NCBI RefSeq assembly: GCF_003255815.1
Contig: NC_037680.1
Coordinates: forward strand, 17,342,785 to 17,406,784
Length of the DNA: 64,000 bases
DNA from: Theropithecus gelada
Taxonomy: Eukaryota > Chordata > Mammalia > Primates > Cercopithecidae
Direction of reading: 5' to 3'
Shown here: positions 45,917 to 57,649 of the stretch, piece by piece
Position numbering within the stretch: position 1 is the first letter of the stretch
How the letters are laid out: every line of letters begins with the position of its first letter
The notes under the pieces: generated by a model
Database searches by the model: none
Told to the model about the DNA's origin: nothing
The model's input: only the letters and a program-made list of their open reading frames with translations
Position numbers and translations under genes: made by a program

Positions 45917-47765
45917 TCCAGTCTGCTTATCTTGAGTTCTGTAGCTGGCTTTTACTCTAAGGCAGGGCAGAACAAATTATTTACTTTAAAATTGCCCACA
46001 AATGAACAAATTCCCCCAAAAGCATCAGTAAAATTCAAATGGCTGACAGTTGTTAGGTGGCCAAACAACCACAGTAATGCTTACTCTATAGTACTGATGC
46101 TAGCACCACAACCTTGACCATGATTATTAATTAAGTTATTCTCAGCATTTACATTTAATGGTACCTAGAGGGGTGCTTTTATTCGGAACTTTAAGAAGAT
46201 GACAAAAGGATTTACTGAGATCAAATAACTCAGTACTTGATAATGTTACCTAGATACATGTTAAAATGCAATGAAATGGAACGGATACATAGGAAGTTCT
46301 GCCAACCAAAACTTCATCTCTCTTGGAACTTATGATAAGCCTGGAACAAAGAGGTTAAGGGACTGGCCCAGAACAGGATCTCCTATCTGGGTCCCATCCT
46401 TTCCATTCTGGGATACCTATTTCTGTCTAATGGGCCCCACATCTTTGCTCTTGCACTTATTTAAAATCTCCACTTTTATCCATTAATCATTGTCAAGATT
46501 TGTCTTCTGACGAATACTTTTCTACACTTTGGTTTTGTAACATGGCAGCTCTCTGCCTCTCCAACGTGAATTCTCTAAGTCTGTGGCTGTTTTCTTTGAT
46601 GACTGCCTTTTCTTCACAGGATCAGCAATCTCTGGGCTGCAGAGGTGCCTTTGAAAAAGGGAATTACTTCTTGTTTGGCATAACAACTGAACACCGATTC
46701 TCCTTTCCAAAGAAACACGGACTTCATGATAATTTCTGAACAAGACAATTCAAAATAATCAATTTTTGTTCACTCCAATCCCTTGCAGTGAGACCTCAGG
46801 GGTAGGGCACAAATATCAATTTTAAGTAATTTATGGATTACACTTCCTTCCTGGAAACTATTCTACTAATAAAATCAATGAAACAAATCAAAACCAGCCT
46901 TTCGTACTTGATGGTTAACATGGCTTCCCCTGGATGAGCAGGACAGCATTTACTTCTCATACCAAATGGTTAGGTCAAATTTGAAATCTCAACTTCTTTT
47001 GATTTTCAGGAATTAAAGCTTTCTGGAGTCTTTGTGCTACACTTGTTCGTTCAATCCCAAACTTTAGACTTTTCTCTCTTCCTGAAAACTATCCTTAGGC
47101 TTTAGAAATGCAGCTGCCTCCACTCATCATCTCTGCCTTCCCCTCATATACCCTTCTTTCTCATGTTCACAGTGTCATGCCCACCTCCACATTTCTGAAC
47201 CTCTCAACTAAGATGCTCATCAACTGCTTAGTTATCTTGACTGCTGCCACCTTCTTCTCTTCCAAGTTTTCCTTTGTCACCTACCCATCTATTTAAAATC
47301 CCTCTGCTAAGATATTCTATTCATGCAGCTACGACCAAGACACCCGTATCTTCCCAGCCATCTCTAGCTTCTCTGTCCTCCCTGACTTCTAATTTCTGGC
47401 TACTGTCATTCCATCAATCAACAAAAATTTACCAGCTTGCTTGGGGTAGTCTATAAATTGTGCTAGGAACTCTATGCAAGAGAAAAGAAGACTGATACAT
47501 AGTCTCCATCATCAAGTGTATATTGCAAATGTATTTAGGGTGAAAATATAAATGGAAATGATACGAATTTATTATATTTTTAGTCACTACCCTGTGGTGA
47601 TACATGTCTATCTGGGGAGTTCAGTAGACAGAGACAGAGGGTTGGACTTGAGAATTTAGAAAGCATATAATCTAGAGGTTTCCAAATACAATTGATTATT
47701 AGAATCATCTAAAGAGGCTAAAAAAAGCAAACTCCTCAATTTACCAAATCAGTATCTCCAGGGAT
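45917..47765. other. Unassigned sequence
   Basis: About 1.8 kb. The pyrimidine-rich text at 47100-47420 vaguely recalls L2 coding DNA but is not callable. Small frames near 46271-46743 on both strands have no recognised domain. Confidence 0.35.
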
Positions 47766-47784
47766 TAGCATAGTGTCCATACTA

Positions 47785-47918
47785 TATATTTTTTATTATT
47801 ATTAAATTATATAATACATTATAATTATAAAAATAATTAATATAACATATATAATTAACATGTAATATAAAACTAATATATAATTAATATACATATTATA
47901 TGTTATACTGATATAGTT
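47785..47918. repeat. AT-rich tract
   Basis: Nearly pure A/T ('aattatataatacattataa' and similar), directly abutting the LTR at 47919. Confidence 0.85.
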
Positions 47919-48340
47919 TGGATATTTTCCCCTCCAAATCTCATGTTGAAATGTGATCCCCAACATTGGAGGTGGAGCCTAGCAGGAGGTGTTTGGGTCA
48001 TGGGGGCAGATCCCTTATGCATGTCTTGGTGCCATCCTTCCAGCAATGATTGAGTTCTCGCTCTATTATTTCTCACAAGAACTGATTGTTAAAAAGAATC
48101 TGGCACCCCCTTTTCTCACCCTTGCTTGCTTCCTTTCACTTTCTAAAATATGATCTCTACACACCAACTCCCCTCTGCCTTGCGCCATGAGTGGAAGCTT
48201 CCTGGGGCCCTCACCAGAAGCAGATGCTGGCACTATGCTTCTTGTACAGCCTGCAGAACAGTAAGCCAACTAAACTGCTTTTGTTTATAAACTACCTAGC
48301 CTTAGGTATTCTTTTATAGGAATGAAAATGGATTAAGACA
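47919..48340 (+). mobile_element. MaLR solo LTR (MST/MLT1A-like)
   Basis: 'tgatatagtttggatatttt', 'ccaacattggaggtggagcc', 'tttctcacaagaactgattg', 'gccatgagtggaagcttcct', 'tttataaactacctagcctt', ending 'aatggattaagaca'. TG...CA ends; the flanks are AT arrays, so the duplication cannot be read. Confidence 0.9.
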
Positions 48341-48478
48341 AATATATATATATATATATAGAGAGAGTATGTGTGTGCATATGTATAGATATATATACAC
48401 ACAAAGACACATATGTATAATGCATGTGTGTACATTATACACACATACATTATATGTACACACATACATTATGAGTAA
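48341..48478. repeat. (TA)n / (CA)n microsatellite cluster
   Basis: A (TA)n run at 48343-48360, GA units, then alternating 'acacacat', 'tatgtaca' motifs to about 48475. Confidence 0.9.
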
Positions 48479-48479
48479 A

Positions 48480-49385
48480 AATAAACACCTCCCAAGTGAT
48501 TTTCATGATAAAGCTTATTTGTGATCCAAAGTCTATTCCATTTTTATACTTTTAAAATCAAATTACAAAATGAATTGAAGAAGTGTTTAAGTGCCTTAGC
48601 CAAATCACACAACCAGCTACTGACAAAAAGCCTTCTTGACTCACTGCCCCTGAACTCCTCCCATACTAGGGAGTTAGTGAGAAGATTTGAAACTTCATTT
48701 GAACCTTGAATTATGGATAGGTTTTACAGACATGAGGAAAGGTTAGACTATTTCAAGTGATGGTTTTTCCCACCTCTGCTCTTGTTAAACTAGGAACTAT
48801 TAATGCATATTTATAAAGAAGCTAACATATACAAGGCATCCACCTGAACACACTGGGAGATATCACGATGAGCAAGCTACCATCCCTAAGTGGGAGCTTA
48901 CCTTTGAAAGGATACCACCTTTCAAAGCCCCTTGTAGCATGGGGATCCCCTGCTAAAAGTTCCTGGGGAACTTTCTGAATATACAAATTATTTTTGTCTA
49001 CCTTAGACTATGGAATCACAATTTCTGAAGGTGAGACACAAAAATATCTATCATTAACATGCTTGTCAGTTGATTCTTATGCACAGTGAATTCTGAGAAA
49101 TACGTTAGTGAGGAATAAAGACCAAAAAAGCACAGATGATGCTTAAAATCAATATCAGAGTTTTTCAGCTCAGACATGTTGCTCCTATCTTATAACAAGG
49201 ACAAAGCTATACATACAAAGTGCAAATTAATGTGTTTCTTCAACCCACTAAAGAACTGATGTTTCAGAGTCACCAACTAATCTGCAGACTGAGAAGATAC
49301 AGTGCCCTCAGGGAGATACATGACCCGAGTATTTGCTTACCTGAGGCAGACAATATCAGATACCATATTAGCTGGTTAAAAAGAT
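48480..49385. other. Unassigned sequence
   Basis: No repeat or gene recognised. Confidence 0.4.
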
Positions 49386-49389
49386 ATCA

Positions 49390-49500
49390 GTATAGTCCCA
49401 GCTACTGGGAAGGCTGAGGCAGAAAAATCCCTTGAGCCCAGCAGTTCAAGCCCAGCCTGGGCAATATAGCAAGATTCCATCTATCAAAGAAAAAAAAAGT
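49390..49500 (+). mobile_element. Free left Alu monomer (FLAM-like), truncated
   Basis: 'tagtcccagctactgggaag' followed directly by 'cttgagcccagcagttcaag' and 'cagcctgggcaatatagcaa', then an A-tail. The order fits a left-monomer fossil, not a dimeric Alu. Confidence 0.75.
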
Positions 49501-49660
49501 AACTAAAAAATTTTAGTGAATTTTTACCTAGAGGATGATGGTGAGCTAGCATGAGAATGCCAATCCCCAAAGGACTGCAAGTATAGGACCATGCTCTTGT
49601 AGACTTTGTCTGCATGAACCATGAACCCCCAGGCACTCACAGGGAAGATCAGTGAAAATC

Positions 49661-50064
49661 CTGACAGTTATGGTTTAAATATATGTATTCTTCCAAAATT
49701 CATGTGTTGGAACTTAATCCCCAAAGTGATGGTATTAAGAGGTGGGGTCCTTCAAGGGAGATTAGCCCATGAGGGCTCCACCCTCATGAATGGGATTAAT
49801 ACCTTTATAAAATAGGCTTCAGATAACTGCCTCCTTCTTCCACTTTTCTACCATGTGAGGACACAGCATTAATCCCATCAAGATGATACAGAAACAGTGT
49901 GCCATCTGGGAAGCAGAGGGTAAGCCTCTTCAAGATGCCAAATCTCCCAATGCTTTGATCTTAGACTTTCCAGCCTCCAGAATGAGGAGAGATAAATTAC
50001 TATTACTTATAAATTACCCAGTGTATGATGTTTTATAACAAAAGGAATGGACTAAGACACTGAC
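49661..50064 (+). mobile_element. MLT1/MST-type solo LTR with CTGAC TSD
   Basis: LTR body 49666-50059: 'agttatggtttaaatatatg', 'gatggtattaagaggtgggg', 'catgagggctccaccctcat', 'ccatgtgaggacacagcatt', 'tttccagcctccagaatgag', ending 'ggaatggactaagaca'. Flanked by CTGAC at 49661-49665 and 50060-50064. Confidence 0.93.
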
Positions 50065-50099
50065 AAAAATTGTCTTAAGGTGTTAGCTGAAGAAGAAAA

Positions 50100-52265
50100 C
50101 AGTAGTTGCTTCCAAGACTCTCGCTCAATGCATTACCTGTATTTCCCCTACAAAACAAAAGTCTTAATCTGCAGAAGGAAGAGCAGCAAAAACTGTGATC
50201 TTAGGGCATTGGTGGAAATCCATTTTGGTTAGAGGACAGAATAGAAAACAAAGCAGGTAATACCAATGGGAGAGAAGCAGGAACATACACCAGGGACCCA
50301 GGGACACAGTGCCTAAGCCTGATGCTTAACCGGAATATCAGAGAATAGCTTCCTCTCCAGCCACCCACCACCAAGTAAACAAGCATTAAGTAGAACTAAT
50401 AGCTTAATTATGGATGAGAGGGTAGAAAGAAACAGATTATCATGTGAGCATACTGTGAAAGGAAAACCCCAAACTAAGGAGGTTGAAAAAATAACCTTTG
50501 GCATACCAGCTCACATCCTAAACACTAGCGGAATTATTAGAAAATTTTATCTGAAGTCTGGGAGCCCCGAGGGTAATTATAGTAACAACAAACTTCACAT
50601 GCAGCCCGACTCCTGACCAGGTCAGCATAAACTCCATATTCAATGCCTACCAGCAAATAGTAGTAGAATAGCTACATTCTACAAGAGGTCTGTTTTTTAA
50701 CAAAACATTAGAAAGCATTTAAAAAGCCAAAACACAAAGAAATAATCAGAAACAGATTCAGATATGACGACAATATTGGAACTATTGGACAATTTTAAAA
50801 TAACTTTTAAAATGCATTTAAGGCTCCAGTGAGAAGTAGACAACTTACAAGACCAGATTGGTAAATCCAGCAGAGAGATGGAAAATACTACAAAAAAGCT
50901 ACAAAAAAATCAGATAGGCATTCTAGAAGTCAAAAACACAGTAAGAGATGTAGAATGACTTATAAGTCATTCCTCTAAAATGACTAGTGGCTAATCAGTA
51001 GACTCAACACAACGGAGGAAAGAATCAGTGAAAAGAATCAGTGAATTTAAATGTCAACCAATAGAAATCACACAAACTGAAACACAAACAGAAAAATAAA
51101 GTAAAAGAAAGAAAGCAAAAAAGAACAGAACACCTAAGAGCTGTGAAACAATATCAGGAGGTCTGATATATGCGTAACTGGAACTAGGTGGAAAGAGAAG
51201 AGAAGGAAGGAATTGGTGCAGAAGTACCTGTAGGTAAAATCGCCAAAAATTTCTCAAACATAATGAGAGACACCAAACTGACCCACAAAGTACAAGGAAC
51301 ACCAATAGGGTATATATCACACAAGCAAATAAACCGAAAAACAACAGTGTACTTAGGCTTGTTATATCCAAACTGCTGAAAATCAAGGGCAAAGAGAAAA
51401 TTTTGAAGGCAGCCAGAGTAAAAAAGGCACATTACCTAGAGAGGTATAATGATAAAAAGAAATTTTAAGGTGGAATTAGATATTGGCATATTCTCAAAGT
51501 ATTTCTCCTCCAAAATATTTATAAAATGTTTAAATAAATATTTATTTATTATTTATTGATATTAACATATATCCATAAATTCTTCATACTCCTTCCTCCA
51601 AGAGCTTTATTTTCCATCACTAAAATAAACCTAGTGACTCACTTATTAGCACACTTCTAAGAAACAGACTATGGAAAAGAAAAAATAGTAAACTTACATG
51701 AAGAAACCTGGAAGTTACCATCTCACCCACGTGACCAACGTTAATACCATCAGTAATTAAAAATAGTGATACCATGTATCCCCTCAGAGGATGCAATAAA
51801 TAACATATTACCTGTGTGGCATTTTCCTCCAAAAATCTACACCCTTAGTCTAAATATGAGAAAGCTCCAGACAAATCCAAATTGAGGACCATTCTACAAA
51901 CACCTGACCAGTATTCTGCAAAAATATTAAGGTCTTGAAAAACAAGAAAAGACTGAGGAACTGCCACAGATTAAGAAGACAATGGAGACACAGTGACTAA
52001 TTACAATGTAGCATACTGGATTGGATCCTTGAACAACAAAAACAAAAATTACATTAGTAGAAAAACAGGAAATGTGAAGTAAACAATAATTTAGATAATA
52101 TTATTGACAAATGTTAATTTCTTAATGTTGTCCATGTTACTAGGTGTATGTAATATGTTAACTTTAGAGGAAGCAAGATGAGGTATATATGGGAAACCTT
52201 CATACAATCTTTACAACTCTTTTGTAAACTTAAAATTATTTCAAAATTAAAAGTTAAAAAATCTC
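50100..52265 (+). mobile_element. HAL1-like LINE (ORF1 plus 3' UTR, no ORF2)
   Basis: An ORF1-type relic, 'attctagaagtcaaaaacac' (about 50920) through 'gaaagaatcagtgaatttaa', 'acaatatcaggaggtctgat', 'ccaaactgctgaaaatcaag' and 'gaaggcagccagagtaaaaa' (about 51405). After about 350 bases of unclear sequence comes an L1M/HAL1-type 3' UTR: 'ggattggatccttgaacaac' and 'taaaattatttcaaaattaa' to 52260. No ORF2 sequence lies between. ORF1p relics of this kind encode an RNA-binding chaperone; here all frames are broken. The leader upstream of about 50640 is assigned by position only. Confidence 0.7.
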
Positions 52266-52269
52266 AACA

Positions 52270-52635
52270 TAGGGTAAAGTATGTGCCATAAGGAAAACAT
52301 AAGGAGATGTTCTGGCAGAAGACTTTACTTGAGGAATTTCCTGGGAGATGGTAATATCTGGATGGTCAAGGTTTTGGAGATAGGACTGCAGAAAGAGCAT
52401 TTCTTCAGCATTTTCATTCTACTGACAAACACATCTCTTTTCTCTCCCATCTGTTCTGTCCTCCTTCTTGCTTTCTTTAGTCTCCTTCCCAATTATGTTG
52501 CAGATCAGAGAATTCTGTCTTCCTTGTACTGAGTTCATGCCACCAGGTTAAAAAATCACTAAAGATTTCTGGGAAGAGGTAAACCTCAAAAGAATGTACA
52601 TATCTGCATCACTGAATTCTCAGACCACTTTACAT
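52270..52635. other. Unassigned sequence
   Basis: No repeat or gene recognised. Confidence 0.4.
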
Positions 52636-52653
52636 TATGAAGATGAAACTTTT

Positions 52654-52951
52654 TTTTTTTTTTTTTTTGAGACGGAGTCTCGCTCTGTCACCCAGGCTGG
52701 AGTGCAGTGGCCGGATCTCAGCTCACTGCAAGCTCCGCCTCCCGGGTTCACGCCCTTCTCCGGCCTCAGCCTCCCGAGTAGCTGGGACTACAGGCGCCCG
52801 CCACCTCGCCCGGCTAGTTTTTTTGTATTTCTTAATAGAGACGGGGTTTCACCGTGTTAGCCAGGATGGTCTCGATCTCCTGACCTCGTGATCCGCCCGT
52901 CTCGGCCTCCCAAAGTGCTGGGATTACAGGCTTGAGCCACCGCGCCCGGCC
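52654..52951 (-). mobile_element. AluY, Old World monkey-type (AluYRa-like), 14-bp TSD
   Basis: Full-length, CpG-rich, little diverged. Read on the minus strand it begins 'ggccgggcgcggtggctcaa', with 'gagacgggcggatcacgagg', 'aagaaatacaaaaaaactag', 'ccgggcgaggtggcgggcgc', 'gaggccggagaagggcgtga' and 'gagctgagatccggccactg'. These bases together are the signature I know for cercopithecid AluYRa-lineage elements. Exact duplication aagatgaaactttt at 52640-52653 and 52952-52965. The youngest element in the window. Confidence 0.95.
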
Positions 52952-52965
52952 AAGATGAAACTTTT

Positions 52966-53235
52966 GACAACAGACTTACTGTGATAACTGTGAAGGTCAC
53001 TGGCTATGATGTTATTTCTGATAATGTACATACACGTGGCAATGCCATTTCTTTTTAGGTAGGAGACAAAAATCCCTTTGGTAAGTGAGATTTTTTCAAA
53101 TAATGAAAGTTGTATATCTTGAACGCGTATTCCTGGAAAACTAAGGATCTACTTTCGGATGTAAATTCTCAAGAGAGCATGGAGCATGACTGACTTCACA
53201 AAAAAAAAGCAACTTCCTAAATCCAGTATTCCCAC
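52966..53235. other. Unassigned sequence
   Basis: No repeat or gene recognised. Confidence 0.4.
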
Positions 53236-53239
53236 TCAA

Positions 53240-53360
53240 TGTTCATTTATTATTCATTTAATTATTCATTCAACATTCTTTGAGAGCTTGTTGTATGACA
53301 GATCAGTAGATACAAATGTGATTATCTTGACCATCCCTGAAGCTGTTAGTCCAGTGGAGT
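53240..53360 (-). mobile_element. L2 3' end fragment
   Basis: 'ttattcattcaacattcttt', 'gagagcttgttgtatgacag', 'gaagctgttagtccagtgga' fit reversed L2. Confidence 0.6.
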
Positions 53361-53364
53361 TCAA

Positions 53365-54555
53365 AGATATAGTTCAGAATCTAGATAATTTACTGATCTA
53401 CCTGTCTTAACTTCTATAATGGCCCATTAAAAGGATTATTGTATAGTATCTTATGTGATTGTACAATCCATGCACATTTTAAAAATATTTAATTGTTGGA
53501 AGCAGAGTGCAGAAGTGGTAGGGTCAAGGCTATGTGTTATCTTGAGTAAAATTGAAATCACCATATCTAACCTAAAACCAGAACAGATGTATTTTGTTCT
53601 AATCCTAAATCAAATTTTAATAACCTCAGATGCTTCATTTGTGTTTGATACATTTTGAGTTCTTGTCCATCCCTGATAAGAGTAATATGACTGTTGAAAG
53701 ATCTACGTGCCTATTTATGGCTCTAAAAGGCATCATAATATCCATTTACTTTACTTTTTTAATATCCTAAAGTTTATCTACAAAGTTGAATGAATTTGAA
53801 GTTAATTTGGATAACTTTTTTTTCTGATCCAAAATTTAGTTCTGAATATTAGGTGAGTCGCCTGATCTAACAAATTCAAAGAAATTTTGAACACAGATAT
53901 GTATGATATATTATCCTAAATATTCTAACAGACCCACTAGTAAAATTTCTTGGACCGTTTCTTCTTAATATATGAAATTTTCTGAATGGCATAACCCTGT
54001 ACTTCCTTCAACTAAGACTTGTCTAATGATCTGAATGAAATTCTTGCCTAGACTCTTGCTTTATATTTAGATCTATTTCCACTGGTAAACCTTCTTGATC
54101 TTTCAAACATGGGCACTTAATAGTTTTAAATTATTTTCCACTAACTGAAGAAAAAAAACTTTTAAAAGAGATTATTGTATATTACTAAAGAAATATGTTC
54201 ATGTTCTAAGACTATTTGCAAGCAGATATATTTTATTTTAAAAAGACAAATTGTACACACCAGATACAGTGACTATAAAGCTAACTAATTTGTAGTTAGT
54301 GACCTACCTATGCAATTTACCATCTCTGAGACCTTAAACCTGTCCTACGTGTAATTAAATGAGTAATGTATGTAGAAGCACCATAACTTTCAAGCATCAT
54401 ATAAAATGATAATTTTGTATTATTAATACACATATTATTAGCATTAATTCATTCAACAAACATTTTATTTAGAACTCTTATTTAGAAACTAGGCATTATT
54501 TTTTTTAAGTGGCTTTTCCTAACCTTTTCCTCCCTACCTCCCCAGGCTAAATCTG
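53365..54555. other. Unassigned AT-rich sequence
   Basis: About 1.2 kb. 'gtaattaaatgagtaatgta' near 54350 may be a MIR trace; otherwise nothing recognised. Confidence 0.4.
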
Positions 54556-54559
54556 GTTT

Positions 54560-54640
54560 ATCTTTATCATGTCATAATTTGGCTCACAATCTGAAACATA
54601 GCAAGTACTCAATAAATATTTATTAAATAATTTCAGGCAT
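54560..54640 (+). mobile_element. L2/MIR 3' tail fragment
   Basis: 'acatagcaagtactcaataa' followed by 'atatttattaaataat' is the typical forward end of these elements. Confidence 0.55.
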
Positions 54641-54644
54641 TCTT

Positions 54645-55190
54645 AGCCTTCTACTCTCTTCTACTTCTGACAGTATTTTCTAAATTAGGTTGTGTTAAAG
54701 TTACCTGATAGCTCCCAGTTTCATTCCATATGACCTGTAGTCTTGAACATTTTCATTTTGAGTACGTTTAAACTTGGCAGCATTATTAAGGTAATTAATG
54801 CGTATTCACACTTTGAGTTTTATATCTTCATTCAAACTACATCTCTTTTTCAAAACTTAATTATGAAAGGCCCACCATATGTTTAAAAACCATTATGATG
54901 GTTTAGATAGGGAGAGACTGGTGCTCCCTCTGCTGGCTCTGAAGAGAAAAAAGATAACTGGAAAACCCTTGCAGAGTTAGACTGACATTCTGGCCAAGGC
55001 TTGCCACCCAAAGGATGATTTTAGAACTCTGAGATGCTTTACTGAATTGACTATATAACCTGAACTAAACTAAAATACCACACTAACACCTATGCTTGTC
55101 AGACATGAAAGAAATTAAAGAAAGTGGTGTCTTAAATTCAAGGTTAGAAAAGTTTTTTACTGAAAATAAATCTATATTCTAAAAGCCCTG
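54645..55190. other. Unassigned sequence
   Basis: No repeat or gene recognised. Confidence 0.4.
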
Positions 55191-55194
55191 ATTT

Positions 55195-55280
55195 GATTAT
55201 TATACAATCTATGCATGTAACAAAATTGTACTTGTACCCTATAAATTTCTATAATTAAAAATAAATAAACCAAGAAGAAT
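55195..55280 (+). mobile_element. Very short L1 3' end
   Basis: 'caatctatgcatgtaacaaa' and 'gtaccctataaatttctata' then an A-rich tail resemble the last 80 or so bases of an L1PB/L1MA-type 3' UTR. Confidence 0.55.
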
Positions 55281-55284
55281 AAAA

Positions 55285-55600
55285 CATTAAAAAGCATAAA
55301 ATAAAACTTGACAGCTTGCATTAAAATAATAGGTGTATAAAATAACAATGAGAATTTTTTTCTAGGTGTGAGTAGTTGTTAACTTTGCAACTCCAACATA
55401 TTATGTGTGTAGGGTATTTTACAGTTGTGGCATAAATTAATGAGTATTATCTGAATTGATCCGCACAAATAAATGCTTGCAGTTAATAGGCCAATAATAT
55501 TTCACTGTTGTTCTCTCCATTTGAAAGAGAGGAATGTCAACAATGATGCATAGCTTTTCCACAGGATCAGCAAAACAATCCCATGACCACTTCAGATATT
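55285..55600. other. Unassigned sequence
   Basis: No repeat or gene recognised. Confidence 0.4.
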
Positions 55601-55602
55601 AA

Positions 55603-55760
55603 TGGTAGCTAAACTCTAATGAATGCTTACTATGACTAGACACTGTAACAAGGAGGTTACAAGCAATGCCTTCTTTAATTCTCATAACAGCCCTATAAAG
55701 GAGGCATGATTATGATTCCCATTTTACAGATAAGAAAATTAAGCCACAGTCACTTTCCAG
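55603..55760 (-). mobile_element. MIR
   Basis: 'tggtagctaaactctaatga', 'atgcttactatgactagaca', 'tctcataacagccctataaa', 'cccattttacagataagaaa' are reversed MIR. Confidence 0.85.
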
Positions 55761-55764
55761 CCCA

Positions 55765-56960
55765 AAATTCAGGATGACACCCCAACATCCAAGGTAAATC
55801 AAGTGAAAAATCACAGAAGCCAACTCAAACCCAGGTGATAAGTTGCATGGAAATCACACACACTGTGGAGTACCATGAAATATTGATATACTGAAGTTTG
55901 TTTTATAGACTAGAAACAAAATTTTTGGTGGTGAATATTACTAAAAATAAATATATATATGGGTACCAACCAAGGTATATTTGTGTTGCATATGTTTAAA
56001 TATAAAGTAATATATACATAGACTCCAGATTTGAAGGAGGATCTTAGGTCCCAGAATTTCTTCAGCTCTAGTAAACATGGACACCTTACGCCTTGCAAAA
56101 GTATTATTCACTTATTAAATTTAACAAAAGCTAAAAATTCTTCAGATTATGTTTCAACTTTTTTCACATCAGTCCTGGGAGACTCCTCATCTCCTTTTAC
56201 AACATAAAAATTAGCATGAATTAAAGTTTTTTAAACCCTCCCCTCACCATTGGGTACAAGCTTTGTATTTAGGCTCAACATGTTTTCTCTTTAGGTCTTC
56301 AAATAGACTTTGCTGAAATCTTGGCTTTTCAAATGACTTGAAATATCATGAGCCATGACAATAAAAATTTACATAACAGAAACAACATGAGACTGAAATC
56401 AAAGACCTCTTACTGATCTTAATTTTGGGCCACATCATCCCCTTTGCTTTGTAGGATTTATCCGCAAACTCCTCAGAGTTTCTGTAGGAAATGCTAAATT
56501 TTTTAACATCTCTAAAATGATACAGATCTCCACATTCTCAGAATACACAGAAATTTTCAGAAAAGGATCTTTCACAAAGTTAAAACTATCTACGATGAAC
56601 CCAATTACCTTATGAAGTGATGAAAAGGCTTCATTAGCTGTCCAGTTTGCCATTTTTGTGCCCATTGTTTATCTAGCTGCATACACTACTGAGTAAACAA
56701 TCAGCAGCAGTTACCAAACTATTAAAATAATAGGAAATTATGAGGCAAAAACTTCAAATTCAGAAAATTCCACCCATAAACTTAGTATTTTCTGAGTTTT
56801 GGGGAAGATACCAACGTAGTTAAATTTTTTTAGCAATACCCCAGTGTTCTAGGGGAGGCTCATTTGAGAACCACGTCTTATGGGATTCAGACTTTGATCC
56901 TCCACCATCATCTTTTCTTCCATTGCTTCCCCAAAATAGAATTCACAGGAATTGTCATTA
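55765..56960. other. Unassigned AT-rich sequence
   Basis: No repeat or gene recognised. Small minus-strand frames at 55910-56098 and 56435-56665 lack recognisable features. Confidence 0.4.
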
Positions 56961-56962
56961 CA

Positions 56963-56991
56963 AAATATATATATATATACACACGCACACC
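56963..56991. repeat. (TA)n(CA)n microsatellite
   Basis: 'aaatatatatatatatacac' then ACGCACAC. Confidence 0.85.
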
Positions 56992-56994
56992 ATG

Positions 56995-57645
56995 TTGAAT
57001 TGCTTTTAATTTTATTTTGTATTTGAAGGAAATTGAATTAAATCAAGCACCAGTAGATTGGCTCAGAGAGGGCAAAGCATGGGAGAAAAAGGCACTGTTT
57101 GCCATACAGTTGGCTGAGAAGGAACCAGCTGAACCTTAAAGCATTGGTGGAGGTTGAGTGTGGACTGCTGTGACAGTGTAGAATCCCTGGCAGCCCCAGA
57201 CACGAGAGGAGCTGCTGCTCCCTCCCAGGCTCATCTCCATGTATCTCCATGAGGTGCTCATAAAAAAAGATGGGGGCACAGTGGGTAACTGGGGAGAGTC
57301 CCTGTTAGATGATACAGCCCAGGAGAAGGAGTAGAGTAGCCACTACTGGGAAAGCATGAACTGCAGCCTCCCTGCCCAGATCATCCTCTCAGAAAGAATA
57401 AAATCCTCAAGCCTCCGTGACAGAGGCAGAAAACCTTGTCACTCCCAGGCACAGGTTAGAAACCTATTGTTGATGACAGAATAAAAAAGAAAAATTATCT
57501 ACTCCTGGAGGAAGGCCAGGAAACAGTCTTGGGCCCAGCCTCAGTATCTTATATGCATGCCATTAGAAGTGTGCTGTCACCACTGGGGAAGGCCAAGAAA
57601 CTCTCTACTACACCAGGACATCACAGAATGTCCTCCTTCCCCTTC
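56995..57645. other. Unassigned, GC-richer sequence left of an L1
   Basis: Several degenerate motif echoes (for example 'ctggaggaaggccaggaaac' and 'actggggaaggccaagaaac') suggest an old repeat-rich leader. Not assignable; no gene signal. Confidence 0.35.
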
Positions 57646-57649
57646 CACT

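Noticed and set aside
47100..47480. Pyrimidine-rich stretch with small open frames, possibly L2 coding DNA
   Set aside because: The order of motifs does not follow L2 well enough to call, and no gene feature is present.
52594..52891. Frames resembling 'SRSVTQAGVQW' and 'GLSLPSSWDYR' peptides
   Set aside because: These are the familiar translations of reversed Alu; the same applies to frames at 2593-2808, 14165-14473, 18586-18881, 27108-27329, 38971-39300, 45614-45871 and 58103-58303.
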